A DNA stretch of 64,000 bases from Thermococcus sp. (GCF_015523185.1 NZ_WAKV01000035.1:1-64000), one strand, 5' to 3'; shown: positions 52,027-61,800, numbered from the stretch's first letter. Made by a program: numbers and translations. The notes: generated by a model not told the origin, from the sequence alone.

Positions 52027-54953
52027 AGAAGCTTCTCTCCCTCTTCATCCTTTTTCTGTTGCTTCCCACCGCCGGCGCCGTAGTCTGGGTAAAGACCTAC
52101 ACACCGAAGGTTCCTGTCCAGGAGGGCGCCTACCTCAACGGAGCGGTCTACCTCGCGGGCACCCTGAACAGCAGCGTCGCTCTCATCGCCCTGACCGAAA
52201 ACGGTTCACCCATCTGGGGGAAACTCTATCGGCTTGACAACTGGAGCGTCGTGAGGTACATGAGAGTGGGCGGGAACTCCATTTTCCTTGTGGCCTCAAT
52301 CGGGAACGTTACAAACCAGACGCCTGTGGTGCTCAAACTCGACCCCAGTGGAAACGTTCTGTGGGCGAGAGAGCTTTCTCTCAACTCCCAGATGGGCGTG
52401 GTTGTTCCAATTGGAGGAGGGATCCTCGTCCTCCTCAACTATAGAAGGGGCATCGTTGTGGCAAAAATGAACGGCAACGGCTCTATAGCGTGGGCGAGAC
52501 TCTATGTTCCAGATAACGGAAGTCTCTCCGTAGAAGATGCCCTTCTCTGGAACGAGAGCCTCTTCGTCTGCGGTCAGGCAGAGGTTGGAGGAGTTACAAA
52601 TCCCTTCGCCATGAGGATCTTATCCAACTGGAGCGTTGCGTGGGCGGAGGTTTATCCCTTCGGGAAAAAAGAGGTCTTGGGAAACGAGGTGAGAAGTAGC
52701 AACGGTTACTCGTGGGGAATGGCAGTTTCAAATGGTACCCTCTTCATTAGCGGCAATCCCGCGGGTCCCGGGTTCTTTCTACTTGCATTGAGGGACAACG
52801 GAAGCCTTTTGTGGATGAGGGAGGGAGTACCCGAAATATCCCAGTGGAAGACCTACGGAGTATTTCCCAACGGCCCTACAGCCATCCCGAATGGTGTTTT
52901 CCTCCCTGGCTCTTCACTGGTTGATGGATTCGCCCTCGTTTTCAACAGCAGCGGGGATTTGATGTGGGGCGGCGGAATCAGCGTCCCAGAGGGAGGACTA
53001 TACACGTCCAGCGATTTTTCCGGTGACGGGGTTTACGTTGCAGGCTTCACGAGGTTGGGGTACCCGGTGCTACTCCACGTCAACGGTAACTGCCTCTCCA
53101 AGCTCTGCCTTCCCTTCAGGCCACTTCACGTTGAATGGAAGAACGCCTCAATCGAGGTGGAAAGGCTGGGTGTAGGGGTCTCTGAGATCGGCCTGAAAAG
53201 TAAGGAGATTACTGTCAGAACCTCGCACTTTCGAGTTTCGTTGGACGCCTCCCGGAGCACAATTGTTGTGAACGTCACGTCGAAACCGGGAGATGCGCTT
53301 CTGCTCGTTGACAACGTGACCGTGGGGAGAACGCCGACAGCGGTGTTCCTCTTTCCAGGCCTGCACAGGTTCACATTGAGGAAGGAAGGATACTTCAACG
53401 TCAGCAGGTGGGTTCGGATTGGGGAACAAACGTCCCCCCTAACCTTCGAGCTAATCCCCCGCCAAGCTGAGCTCAACGTCTCCTCAACCCCGGAGGGTGC
53501 CGAGATCTATCTAGACGGGCTCCCCCTTGGAAAGACTCCCCTGAGCAGGCACGTGCAACCCGGAAACTACACCCTGACCATCGTTCTCAAAGGGTACTTT
53601 AACTGGACGAAAAACGTGACCCTCGGCCCGGGTGAAAACCTCACCATAAACGCAGCCCTGAGGCCCAAACCGGGCGTCATCAGCGTAGTCTCCCATCCAG
53701 AGGGCGCGAAGGTCTACGTCGATGGAAACTACACGGGAAAAACACCCCTCAACGTCTCCGTTTCGGCCGGAAAGCACGAGGTAAGGCTTTCCCTCAGGAA
53801 CCACGAGACCTACTCCACCACCGTCGAAGTTGAACCCGGGGCTTTGGTGTCCATAAGCGAAGTCCTCAAGCCCCTCCCTGGGATGCTCTTCATCAACTCA
53901 ACTCCCTCAAACCTGACCGCTCTCGTAACCGGGACGAACATCACAAAGACGTGCATAACCCCCTGTTCCCTTTTACTACCACCCGGAGAATACATCGTTA
54001 ACGTGAGCGACGGCAAAAGCTGGAACGCAACGAAAGTCGAGGTAAAGGCGAACTCCACCTCAACGGCTTTTCTTATGGTTGGCGCCCCCAAGAAGGGGTC
54101 AAAGGTTCCTCTACTGATTGCCCTCACCCTTCTCGCGCTGGGCAGTACAGGTGCTTACCTCTACTGGAGAAAGAACGGTGTAGGTGTTGAGGAGGTAACG
54201 AGAACCGAAAAGGCCATCGAGGTGAAAGCAGGCAAAGCCTTTGGCATAAGCCACGTTGGAGCAAGGGACAACAACGAGGACAACCTTCTGATAATGAGGC
54301 TCCCAGATGCATACCTCTTAGCTGTGGCAGATGGCCTCGGCGGTCACAATGCAGGGGAAGTTGCTTCACAAATCGCTGTTGATACCCTAAAAGAGGTCTT
54401 TGGACAGGGTTATCGCAAGGGTATGAGCAACAAGAAGATAATGAAACTGTTGAGAATATCCCACGAACTCGCTCATAAACGCATACTGGAGAATGCTGTA
54501 GGGGATAAGGAGGGAATGGGCACAACACTTGTTACAGCTGTTGTTAAACAAAAAGAAGCGGTTATAGCGAACACTGGCGACAGCAGGGCTTATCTGATAA
54601 GAAATGGAAAAATAATCGGAAGAACAAAAGACCACTCCCTCGTTCAGGAGCTACTCGACAAGGGCGAGATAACGGAAGAAGAGGCCAAGAGGCACCCGAT
54701 GAGGAACATCATAACGAAGGCACTCGGAATAGACTTCGGCGTTGACCTCTACGAGTGGAAGCTTGAAAAGGGCGACGTTCTTCTTCTGAGTTCAGATGGT
54801 CTTCACGACTACGTTGATGAGAAGAAGATAGTCGAAATAGCCTCCGAAGGAAAGAGCGCGGAAGAGATAGCTAAGAAGCTGATTGAAGAAGCCCTGCCGG
54901 TCACAAGGGATAATGTGACTGTTATAGTTTTTCAAAAAATAGGAGGGTTCTAA
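52023..54953 (+). CDS. Membrane-anchored PP2C phosphatase with propeller and PEGA ectodomain
   Basis: This 976-residue protein has a signal peptide (KKLLSLFILFLLLPTAGA), an SBBP/PQQ-like propeller (about 25-370), then three to four PEGA-type repeats (SSTPEGAEIYLDGLPLGKTP; SHPEGAKVYVDGNYTGKTPL). One membrane helix follows (VPLLIALTLLALGSTGAYLY). The cytosolic PP2C domain has SHVGARDNNEDN, VADGLGGHNAGEVAS, GMGTTLVTAV, NTGDSRAYL, SSDGLHDYV and RDNVTVIV, so all metal-binding aspartates are present. It removes phosphate from Ser/Thr and is the natural counterpart of the four kinases. The ectodomain shares PEGA repeats with kinase 4, directly upstream and overlapping, which suggests a common signal. 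Confidence 0.92.
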   Translation: MKKLLSLFILFLLLPTAGAVVWVKTYTPKVPVQEGAYLNGAVYLAGTLNSSVALIALTENGSPIWGKLYRLDNWSVVRYMRVGGNSIFLVASIGNVTNQTPVVLKLDPSGNVLWARELSLNSQMGVVVPIGGGILVLLNYRRGIVVAKMNGNGSIAWARLYVPDNGSLSVEDALLWNESLFVCGQAEVGGVTNPFAMRILSNWSVAWAEVYPFGKKEVLGNEVRSSNGYSWGMAVSNGTLFISGNPAGPGFFLLALRDNGSLLWMREGVPEISQWKTYGVFPNGPTAIPNGVFLPGSSLVDGFALVFNSSGDLMWGGGISVPEGGLYTSSDFSGDGVYVAGFTRLGYPVLLHVNGNCLSKLCLPFRPLHVEWKNASIEVERLGVGVSEIGLKSKEITVRTSHFRVSLDASRSTIVVNVTSKPGDALLLVDNVTVGRTPTAVFLFPGLHRFTLRKEGYFNVSRWVRIGEQTSPLTFELIPRQAELNVSSTPEGAEIYLDGLPLGKTPLSRHVQPGNYTLTIVLKGYFNWTKNVTLGPGENLTINAALRPKPGVISVVSHPEGAKVYVDGNYTGKTPLNVSVSAGKHEVRLSLRNHETYSTTVEVEPGALVSISEVLKPLPGMLFINSTPSNLTALVTGTNITKTCITPCSLLLPPGEYIVNVSDGKSWNATKVEVKANSTSTAFLMVGAPKKGSKVPLLIALTLLALGSTGAYLYWRKNGVGVEEVTRTEKAIEVKAGKAFGISHVGARDNNEDNLLIMRLPDAYLLAVADGLGGHNAGEVASQIAVDTLKEVFGQGYRKGMSNKKIMKLLRISHELAHKRILENAVGDKEGMGTTLVTAVVKQKEAVIANTGDSRAYLIRNGKIIGRTKDHSLVQELLDKGEITEEEAKRHPMRNIITKALGIDFGVDLYEWKLEKGDVLLLSSDGLHDYVDEKKIVEIASEGKSAEEIAKKLIEEALPVTRDNVTVIVFQKIGGF

Positions 54954-55520
54954 ATGGTTAGATTTTGGAAATCTAAGGAGGAAAAAGAGATAGAGCGCAA
55001 GATGCGCATGAGGAAGGCAAAGATGGCCCTGAAGCAGTACATTAACAACCTCGAGAACCTGAAGCGCAAAATATTTCTCCAAGGAAAGGAAGCGGCAAAA
55101 CTTGGAGATGAAGCCCTTCTAAAGAGGAGCGCCATGAAATACCTCGCCCTTGAAGAGCGAATAAAGCAGGCTAAAAGATTGCTCCTCCTCATGGAGGAGG
55201 CCGAAATCCAGAGAGAGCTGGTGAAGGTCTCGGCTAACTTCATCCAGTTCAGCAGGGACATAGTCGAGAGCATAGCTGAAGGACCGGGGGCTCAGGACAT
55301 AGCAAAGATGCAGATTGAATTCGAAAAAGCCATGGGAAAAGTTGAAGAACTCGATGAAGCGCTCGCTTCAATGCTCGATCTGACGAGTGAAAGCATACTA
55401 ACAGGAGATTTCGACGCAGAAACAATTGAAGAGGCAACATCTCTCTTTGAGTCCTCTGCCTCCTCAGACTTAGAGCCCAAGAGCAGACTTAAGCAGATTG
55501 AAGACGCCATGAGGGATTGA
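54954..55520 (+). CDS. ESCRT-III/Snf7-like helical protein 3
   Basis: This 188-residue helical protein starts MVRFWKSKEEKEIERK, a short aromatic-basic segment followed by long helices. ALKQYINNLENLKRKIFLQ, then GKEAAKLGDEALLKRSAMKY and LVKVSANFIQFSRDIVESI closely follow the Snf7/CHMP pattern, including the small G-x-x-A-A-K turn between the first two helices. The C-terminal half is acidic and ends SRLKQIEDAMRD, similar to a MIM1 tail (R-L-x-x-I/L) that MIT domains bind. The next gene encodes an MIT-AAA protein, supporting a substrate-ATPase pair. It starts directly after the phosphatase stop. Confidence 0.68.
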   Translation: MVRFWKSKEEKEIERKMRMRKAKMALKQYINNLENLKRKIFLQGKEAAKLGDEALLKRSAMKYLALEERIKQAKRLLLLMEEAEIQRELVKVSANFIQFSRDIVESIAEGPGAQDIAKMQIEFEKAMGKVEELDEALASMLDLTSESILTGDFDAETIEEATSLFESSASSDLEPKSRLKQIEDAMRD

Positions 55521-55522
55521 TA

Positions 55523-56668
55523 ATGCAGTCCCTCTATTTGTCACTTTTTGAAGATTGCAAACGAGAGTACGAGAAAGCCCTTGAAGCCGGTGACTTAAGA
55601 ACTGCAGCGGATCTAGCCAAGAAATGTGCCGAGATACTTGCCAAGATATCCGAGAAAATACCATCCAGACGAGAGTTCTACCTGGAGAAAGCCAAGAAAT
55701 GGAGTATAGTTGCTGATAACCTGATAAGAAGTACAACTGCAACTGAAGCTAAAAATGCCACTTTTGGAAACAAGAGAAGAATAGAGGACGAATACGTCTC
55801 CATTGTGGAAAATTTAATCTCCCACTCGACTATTACCTGGGACGACATAGGAGGACTCGAAGACGTTAAAAGACTTCTTGCGAAAAACGTTGCCCTTGCA
55901 CTCGCCAAAAAACCCGATGCAATTAAACCATGGAAGGGCATTCTTCTTTTTGGACCACCCGGAACCGGAAAAACGCTCCTTGCTTCAGCAACAGCCGGTA
56001 GCCTCAATGCCACGTTCTTTAACGTCAAAGCCAGCGCCGTACTTAGCAAATATTTTGGCGAATCCTCCAAACTAATTTCAGCATTGTATCAAGTAGCAAG
56101 GGAAAGAACACCGAGCATCGTGTTTATCGACGAAATAGATGCCCTCACGCCAAAAAGGGAAAACGTTCATGAGGCGACTCGGAGAACCCTTGCGACACTT
56201 CTTACTGAGATCGATGGTTTTAAGAGCGAGAAAGATCGTTTTGTTCTTACATTGGTCTCAACGAACACGCCATGGGACTTGGATGAAGCTATTCTCTCGC
56301 GTTTTCCCCTCAGGATTTATGTTCCCCTACCCGATAGAGAAGCCACTAAGGCAATAATAAGAATCCACACAAAAGGACTTGATATATCCCACTTAGACCT
56401 TGACACTATAGCTGAAAAAAGCATGAAACGACTTTACTCAGGGAGGGAAATCGCTGCATTGTGTCAAGTTGCAATTCACAATATGCTTGAGCACGAGAAT
56501 CCTGAGCTTTTAGACATAAAGAGGCTCACGAACTTAGAAAACCTTGAGCTAAAGGTTAGGCCACTTGAGATGTGGGACTTTGAGAAAGCTTTCAAGAAAA
56601 TCAAGAGTCCACTTACAAGAAAGGACATAGGGCGTTATGAACGTTGGGCTCAGGAATTCGGAACATAG
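55523..56668 (+). CDS. Vps4/CdvC-like AAA ATPase 2 with N-terminal MIT-like domain
   Basis: This 381-residue paralog of the 47987-49189 protein has the same plan. The MIT-like helices come first (EDCKREYEKALEAGDLRTAA). The AAA core has WDDIGGLEDVK, GPPGTGKTLLASA, KYFGESS, IVFIDEIDAL and SRFPLRIYVPLPD. The terminal helix is FKKIKSPLTRKDIGRYERWAQEFG. One finger residue differs: RFPLR against RFPRR in paralog 1. Its codon use is much more AT-rich than paralog 1, so it may have a separate history. ATG 55523 is preferred over TTG 55517, with GAGGGATTG before it. It is the last gene of the cluster. Confidence 0.82.
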   Translation: MQSLYLSLFEDCKREYEKALEAGDLRTAADLAKKCAEILAKISEKIPSRREFYLEKAKKWSIVADNLIRSTTATEAKNATFGNKRRIEDEYVSIVENLISHSTITWDDIGGLEDVKRLLAKNVALALAKKPDAIKPWKGILLFGPPGTGKTLLASATAGSLNATFFNVKASAVLSKYFGESSKLISALYQVARERTPSIVFIDEIDALTPKRENVHEATRRTLATLLTEIDGFKSEKDRFVLTLVSTNTPWDLDEAILSRFPLRIYVPLPDREATKAIIRIHTKGLDISHLDLDTIAEKSMKRLYSGREIAALCQVAIHNMLEHENPELLDIKRLTNLENLELKVRPLEMWDFEKAFKKIKSPLTRKDIGRYERWAQEFGT

Positions 56669-56740
56669 GAGGAGAATGAATTTATAAACCCACCCAAAGA
56701 ATACACTTGGGCGATGAAGAGATTCATTATTGACAATTTT

Positions 56741-56854
56741 TTACCTACTTTAACTCACACTTGAGCCAGAAAATACCGTCTTTTATTTCTCCAATCTCAA
56801 ATCATCGCCTACTTTATTGGATCAGCACTATGTTTTTAAGGCTAAAGTAGGTAA
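56741..56854. promoter_or_regulatory. Inverted 12-bp motif pair plus third half-copy upstream of the recombinase-like gene
   Basis: TTACCTACTTTA (56741-56752) and its exact complement TAAAGTAGGTAA (56843-56854) lie 90 nt apart. CCTACTTTA recurs at 56808-56816. The last copy lies right after the TATA-like TTTTTAAG (56833-56840) and before the expected transcription start of the 56878 gene, a repressor position. They may be operators or binding sites used by the recombinase-like protein itself. Confidence 0.55.
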
Positions 56855-56877
56855 TAATCACAACGAGGTGAACCCCC

Positions 56878-58236
56878 ATGGCACGTAAAACATTCTCTAA
56901 AATCAAAAAACACGACCACTACATTAAACAGCCAGAGGTAGTGATATCGCTAGAGGTTATTGACGACTACAAAGAAAAACTCGCACGCAGAAGAGATGAA
57001 GGACTACTCAGGCGAGGCACCTTTAGAAACAGATCAACCTCATTAAACATACTACTAGAAAATCTCTTCGAAGTCAAAGGGCTGGACCCTGAAAATCCAG
57101 AAGTCGACACAATTAAGATAAACGCAAATGACATCTACAAAGCATTTCAGCACTACATCCAAAAGAGACGCCCCGCTAAACACACACTAGAAGTGTATTT
57201 AGAAAGCTCACGAATATGCTTGGAGGAAATCTTGTTTAACTACTACGGCCTCCAGCTCTCCCAGACGTTAGGACTTGAAGTGTTTAAGCCATTATTTTAC
57301 CTAAACAAGCTTTCCGTATCGGTAATCCAGGAAAAAGGGAAACAACTCAATGAATACCTGAAAAACGAACAGAAGAAAGTGGTAACTGACGAAAGGGTCA
57401 AGGACGCCATACGCTGGACAGCCCTGCTATTGCAGACTAAAAGAGAGAGCAGAACACTGGAAAACCTCAGATTGGCACTGATCACGCTGTTGCTAACGGG
57501 AGCACGTTCATCCGAGCTAAATGACCTCCAATTTGAAGTTCTCTTAAAAGAAGAAGGCAGAGTTCTAAAGCAAATCGATCTTAACAGAAGAATAATCTAC
57601 TTCAGAAGAATGAAGATAAAAGATAGTCCTGTGAGAAGCTTCACGCCTGTTTTCATTCATCCATTGCTGGCAGACGAGCTGAGAATATTCAAAAGGAAGT
57701 TCATAACGAAACCAGACGAGCCAATATTCGGCTATTACGGGCTGGATAAAGTGTTCTACAGATACTACCGGCCCAACCTAGCATTCAACGAAAACATCCT
57801 AGAAGAACTCTACAGAAAGAACCCTTGGCTCAGGAAATACCCACCAAACGAGCCCATAATAACCGTGTCCTTGATCAGAAAGTACGTCGACTCTTATTTA
57901 CAAGAGCGCGTTTTTGAAATGGAAGGTGAAAAATTATCGAGCGAGCTCTTTGGAGGGGGACTCTTGGGACTGGACAATATGCGCAGATTCAAGAATTATC
58001 TTTTGGGAAGGGTTGAGGGGGTGGACTTCTACCACTACATCTCCATCACTCGAGACGAACGATTTAGCTCTCGTTATCGTCGGTTCACGAAGATGCTCTT
58101 CGACGGTCTTATCGAAAGGTTAATGCCGGAATTGCTCCTAATATTGAGCCCAGAGGTTCGGAAGAAACTGTTTGGTGAGAACGGGGCCCAGCTGGATTTC
58201 AAACCAGCACAGATTTTCGAGGAAGTTGTTTCTTAA
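56878..58236 (+). CDS. Divergent tyrosine-recombinase/integrase-like protein
   Basis: This 452-residue protein has a helical SAM-like N-terminal part (AFQHYIQKRRPAKHTLEVYLESSR, about 85-120). The C-terminal part has LRLALITLLLTGARSSELNDLQ, matching the first catalytic arginine region (R-x-x-E) of tyrosine recombinases. Further on, ITVSLIRKYVDSYLQ stands where the H-x-x-R box is expected but lacks the His. A possible nucleophile Tyr is in FYHYISITRDERFSSRYRRF. Activity is therefore uncertain; it may be a DNA-binding derivative. ATG 56878 follows GAGGTG. Its AT-rich composition and place beside a defence-like operon suggest a mobile or accessory island. Confidence 0.6.
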   Translation: MARKTFSKIKKHDHYIKQPEVVISLEVIDDYKEKLARRRDEGLLRRGTFRNRSTSLNILLENLFEVKGLDPENPEVDTIKINANDIYKAFQHYIQKRRPAKHTLEVYLESSRICLEEILFNYYGLQLSQTLGLEVFKPLFYLNKLSVSVIQEKGKQLNEYLKNEQKKVVTDERVKDAIRWTALLLQTKRESRTLENLRLALITLLLTGARSSELNDLQFEVLLKEEGRVLKQIDLNRRIIYFRRMKIKDSPVRSFTPVFIHPLLADELRIFKRKFITKPDEPIFGYYGLDKVFYRYYRPNLAFNENILEELYRKNPWLRKYPPNEPIITVSLIRKYVDSYLQERVFEMEGEKLSSELFGGGLLGLDNMRRFKNYLLGRVEGVDFYHYISITRDERFSSRYRRFTKMLFDGLIERLMPELLLILSPEVRKKLFGENGAQLDFKPAQIFEEVVS

Positions 58237-58268
58237 TCTATCTGTCCTTTTTTAGGGAGTTTCCCGAG

Positions 58269-58308
58269 AGTATGTAAAAACATAAGCTTTTTAAATAAAA
58301 TACATACT
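58269..58308. promoter_or_regulatory. Promoter with inverted repeat flanking the TATA box
   Basis: AGTATGT (58269-58275) and its complement ACATACT (58302-58308) enclose the TATA-like CTTTTTAAATAAA (about 58287-58299). The downstream ATG at 58324 follows GGTGAT. Two half-sites around a TATA box suit a dimeric repressor; the following gene may encode it. Confidence 0.45.
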
Positions 58309-58323
58309 TAAAATTTTGGTGAT

Positions 58324-58785
58324 ATGATGAAAGGAGCGTCTTCCATAAAAGTAACCTCCGATGCCTACTACTCGCTTAAAGTCCTAAAGAAGTTTTTCAA
58401 AGAAAAACATGGCAGGACGTATTCAATCTCCGACTTAATCACAGCCGGAAATTTAGTCCTTTTAGATCTATTAAAGGTGAACCCGTCTTTGGTTTTGGAC
58501 ATATTAGAGGAATCTAAACTATTAAGACTACAAAAGAACAAGGGAGAATTTGAAGCTAATATTTTTGAAACACTCAGACAGAGATACCCAGCGATAGAAA
58601 CCACACAAGCAACAAATAATAATTTACAATCACAGTTTATCATAGACATCATTACTAAGTTAATCGAAGAAAGTCACCTTGAAGCTGCAACTTTGTTGCT
58701 CTTTGAGTACAAGAATATGATAGAGGAAGATACTTTCAAGGATCTCGCCTCAAAAATCCTTGAGGAACAAGTCAAAAAGAAATAA
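58324..58785 (+). CDS. Small protein with ribbon-helix-helix-like N-terminus
   Basis: This 153-residue protein of unknown family begins SIKVTSDAYYSLKVLKKFF, followed by YSISDLITAGNLVLLDLL. A short strand and two helices in this order resemble ribbon-helix-helix DNA-binding proteins. The C-terminal ~80 residues are helical and acidic (LIEESHLEAATLLLFEYKNM). It might regulate its own promoter or the neighbouring recombinase-like gene. ATG 58324 and 58327 are both possible. It is convergent with the helicase-nuclease, 26 nt apart. Confidence 0.6.
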   Translation: MMKGASSIKVTSDAYYSLKVLKKFFKEKHGRTYSISDLITAGNLVLLDLLKVNPSLVLDILEESKLLRLQKNKGEFEANIFETLRQRYPAIETTQATNNNLQSQFIIDIITKLIEESHLEAATLLLFEYKNMIEEDTFKDLASKILEEQVKKK

Positions 58786-58811
58786 TGAATGGTACACAGC
58801 ATAGCTTTGCT

Positions 58812-61800
58812 CTACCATTTTTTAAGGCGATACGCCATAATCCTCACTACAGGATTGAGAGCTAAGTTCCAATCCCATATTGAACGATATTCTCCAAAGG
58901 TTTTAACCCGCAGATAGAATCGTTTCCAAACTTTAATTTTCTCAAACTGCTCTAAATCAAAGGCTGATGCAGTAAAGAAGCTCTTTGATGCGACCAATAT
59001 CAACTTCTCCTTCATACGACTAGCAGCTACATTGAACCGATTCTGGTCGTAAATAAAATCAAAGACCGTTGCCAAATATGTTGGGTCACTTGATGCCATA
59101 GATATTATGATAACATCCTTCTCACCGCCCTGAAACCTCTCGACAGTATCAACTAACACCTCTCTGTCACAATCTCTTAATTCCCTGTAAATCAACGCCT
59201 TATGAGCACGATATGGAACGACCACACCAATGTCCAACTCCTGGGGAATGGCTTTAACTACTTCAGAAACTATTCTTGCCTCGAGTTCATTGACTTTTGT
59301 AGAGGAAGTATCATTATGCTCAATAATGACGTAGGGGTACCCAGGATGAAGAACCCATCTTATCCATTCCGGAACTTCATGATTAGTCACGATTTTCATC
59401 AATTGTCTTTTCTTGTCTCCTTTCTTCTTGCTTATTAACTCAATCCCATCCTTGCTGTAAATCAGCTCAGAGTGCATCTCCGCAGCAATTTGAGGTAAAC
59501 GATGAGTCTCTCTCAACCTGTGGATAGGGATTACATTCTCCATTACTTCTTTGCTCTCCCACAAGGGGGGATTCCGGTAAAGAAGCTTCTCGAATTCCCT
59601 GTGCTCCTCCGGGTCAAGCTCCCCACGCAGGAACCTCAAGAAGTTTATTGCGGACAGAAATGGAACGTGTTCCTCAATAGTCTTTCTGTCTTCGACCTCC
59701 CAGTTGTGCGCCTGAATTGGTTGCATTTGTCTATGGTCCCCCACGATAAGAACCTGTGAACCATCTTTAGTACCCATAGTAGCCATTATGAACATTGGGA
59801 GATCCATCATACTAGCTTCGTCAATAACCACAAGCTCAGCCATTGGGGGGAACTTAGTCGGGTCTTTGAATAGCTTAAAAATCGTTCCTGGAGTTGCGAA
59901 GAGAACCTTCACATAGCCCGTTTGAGACTTCCACCAATCAAGCCGAGTGGAAGAAAGCACTTCTCTAACCTTATTTCCTTCAGCGTATGTTAAGGCGACA
60001 TTGTACTCCCCGGGTATGAAGTTCTCTGACTTCAAGTTATTTTCTATTTGAGGAAGAGTATCCCTACTGCTGGCCACTCTAATGAGTTCAATATTTTCGA
60101 GCTCTTTGATATGAGAGCTAAGAGCCAAACGCAATTTGGCGGTTCTAATAAGCGCTTCATCAATGGCCCTGTGAGAAACTCCAGTGACAATGAAAATCGA
60201 GGTCTTTTTCTGTTTAATTGAAGAGTACGCCCTGGCCAGTATCGCGGGCGCAACGGCTCCAGAGGTTTTACCAGTTCCAGGCGGTCCCTGAAGCCCAGCT
60301 AGGAAGTTATCAATGTCCAGAATAAACTCCCTCTGACCTGAATTTGGAACATAAACTCCATCACTTACTTTGCTAACATTTTCAAGGAGATTCACGAACT
60401 CTTCAACGTGTTCCTCCGTCCACAGATTTGTCTTGTACTTCTCAATATCCCAATGAGTGAGTCTTTCTGATGAATAAATGTCCTGCAGTTTTTGGTAAAG
60501 GTAATGAGGGCGTGAACCATCGAGAATTTCCTCAAGAACTGTGTAGGCCCTGTTCATATTAAGGTCATCCATAGCAGGGTCAATGGCTAAGTAACTCCCC
60601 TTTGAAATCGTTTCACCATTAATTTGAATTCCTAAACTATTATTTTTCGGGAAGGAGTGGCTTAACAAAAACGGTCCACGCTGACGAATGGGAAGAAGAG
60701 AAAGTTCCACCTCCCCAGTTTCTCTATCAAAGCTATTGATTACTGCAAGGGGCGATTTTGATATTTCAAAAGCTGGATCCTTTCCTGTTATCACAGGACT
60801 AAGCTTTACACATCCCACATTCTTGCATTCGTTTTTGACGGGGGTAATGACAACCCAGGAAGATTCATCCAGACTGAAAAGGGGAGCCTCAGTAGGATCG
60901 TAATTCCACCAAATACCCTGATCGTCAGTGGGAGGTAAGATTGCACACCCTCTTATTTTTGTCTTCCCGCCCTTGAGTTTCTCTACCCTTGAGACCCTAA
61001 TCACCATACTCCGTCCAGTCAGCACACGAACGGAAAGCGGGAGCCGGTAATGAGTTTGGAGTTCCTCCTTCCTCGTGTTGTATTCAAGTTTTTGATATTC
61101 CTCGAGAACTTCTGCTAGACTGATATCCGCCAAGTTAAAATCGGCGAGCTCTTTGAGACTGAATGGAGTTTTCCTAATGAATTTATCTTTGGTACTCTCA
61201 GGTATTGAACGCTCCACATGTCTAACAGCAAGCACCAAGTATTCAAGTAACTGTTTTAATTCCTTCGATTTGTCCTTAGTAAGCGCGTCCCATGCTACAT
61301 AAAGAGGCACCTGTTCGTCTTCCCTATGAAAGATGGGGTAAAGAGGTGGGACGTCCCCATATCCTCCAAACGAGTATTTGCCTATGTTGTACAGGGGACA
61401 TGGGTTGTTTCTATCAAACAATACTAGCTGGCCATTTTCGTCCTTTTTGACAAGGAACTTGAAAAGGTCTTCGAATTCCTCTTCTAATCCGTTCCATGTA
61501 AACCACCCCTTGTGTGAGCAATGAGGAGCTTTACCGTGATACTCTTCAGGGGCTTCCCCCCAATTGAGCTGGAATTGATGAACAACAGGAATTATTCCCA
61601 ATCCTGGGGGAAACCTGAGGGCATGACGCTTTATTAGTTCATCTTTGACAATTGAGTACCCCTCTTGGTCAATGGCCTTCCTGAGACTCAGGAACGAGCG
61701 AATAGCGTTCATCCCATAGACTTCTCTATGGCGCTTCACTGCTTCCATTAGCTTGTCTCTGTGAAATCTACTGTAAAAGTACAAGTGGAGAAAAACATCA

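Noticed and set aside
32966-56694. TTTATAAACCCACC at both 32966-32979 and 56681-56694, flanking the kinase cluster like attachment sites
   Set aside because: It is only 14 nt, and half of it is a TATA box, which is common in this genome; no gene of an integration module lies at the left side.
56714-56764. 16-codon ORF starting ATGAAGAGATTC as a leader peptide
   Set aside because: It has a TATA-like element upstream but no ribosome site and no link to a regulatory hairpin; it is too short to support.
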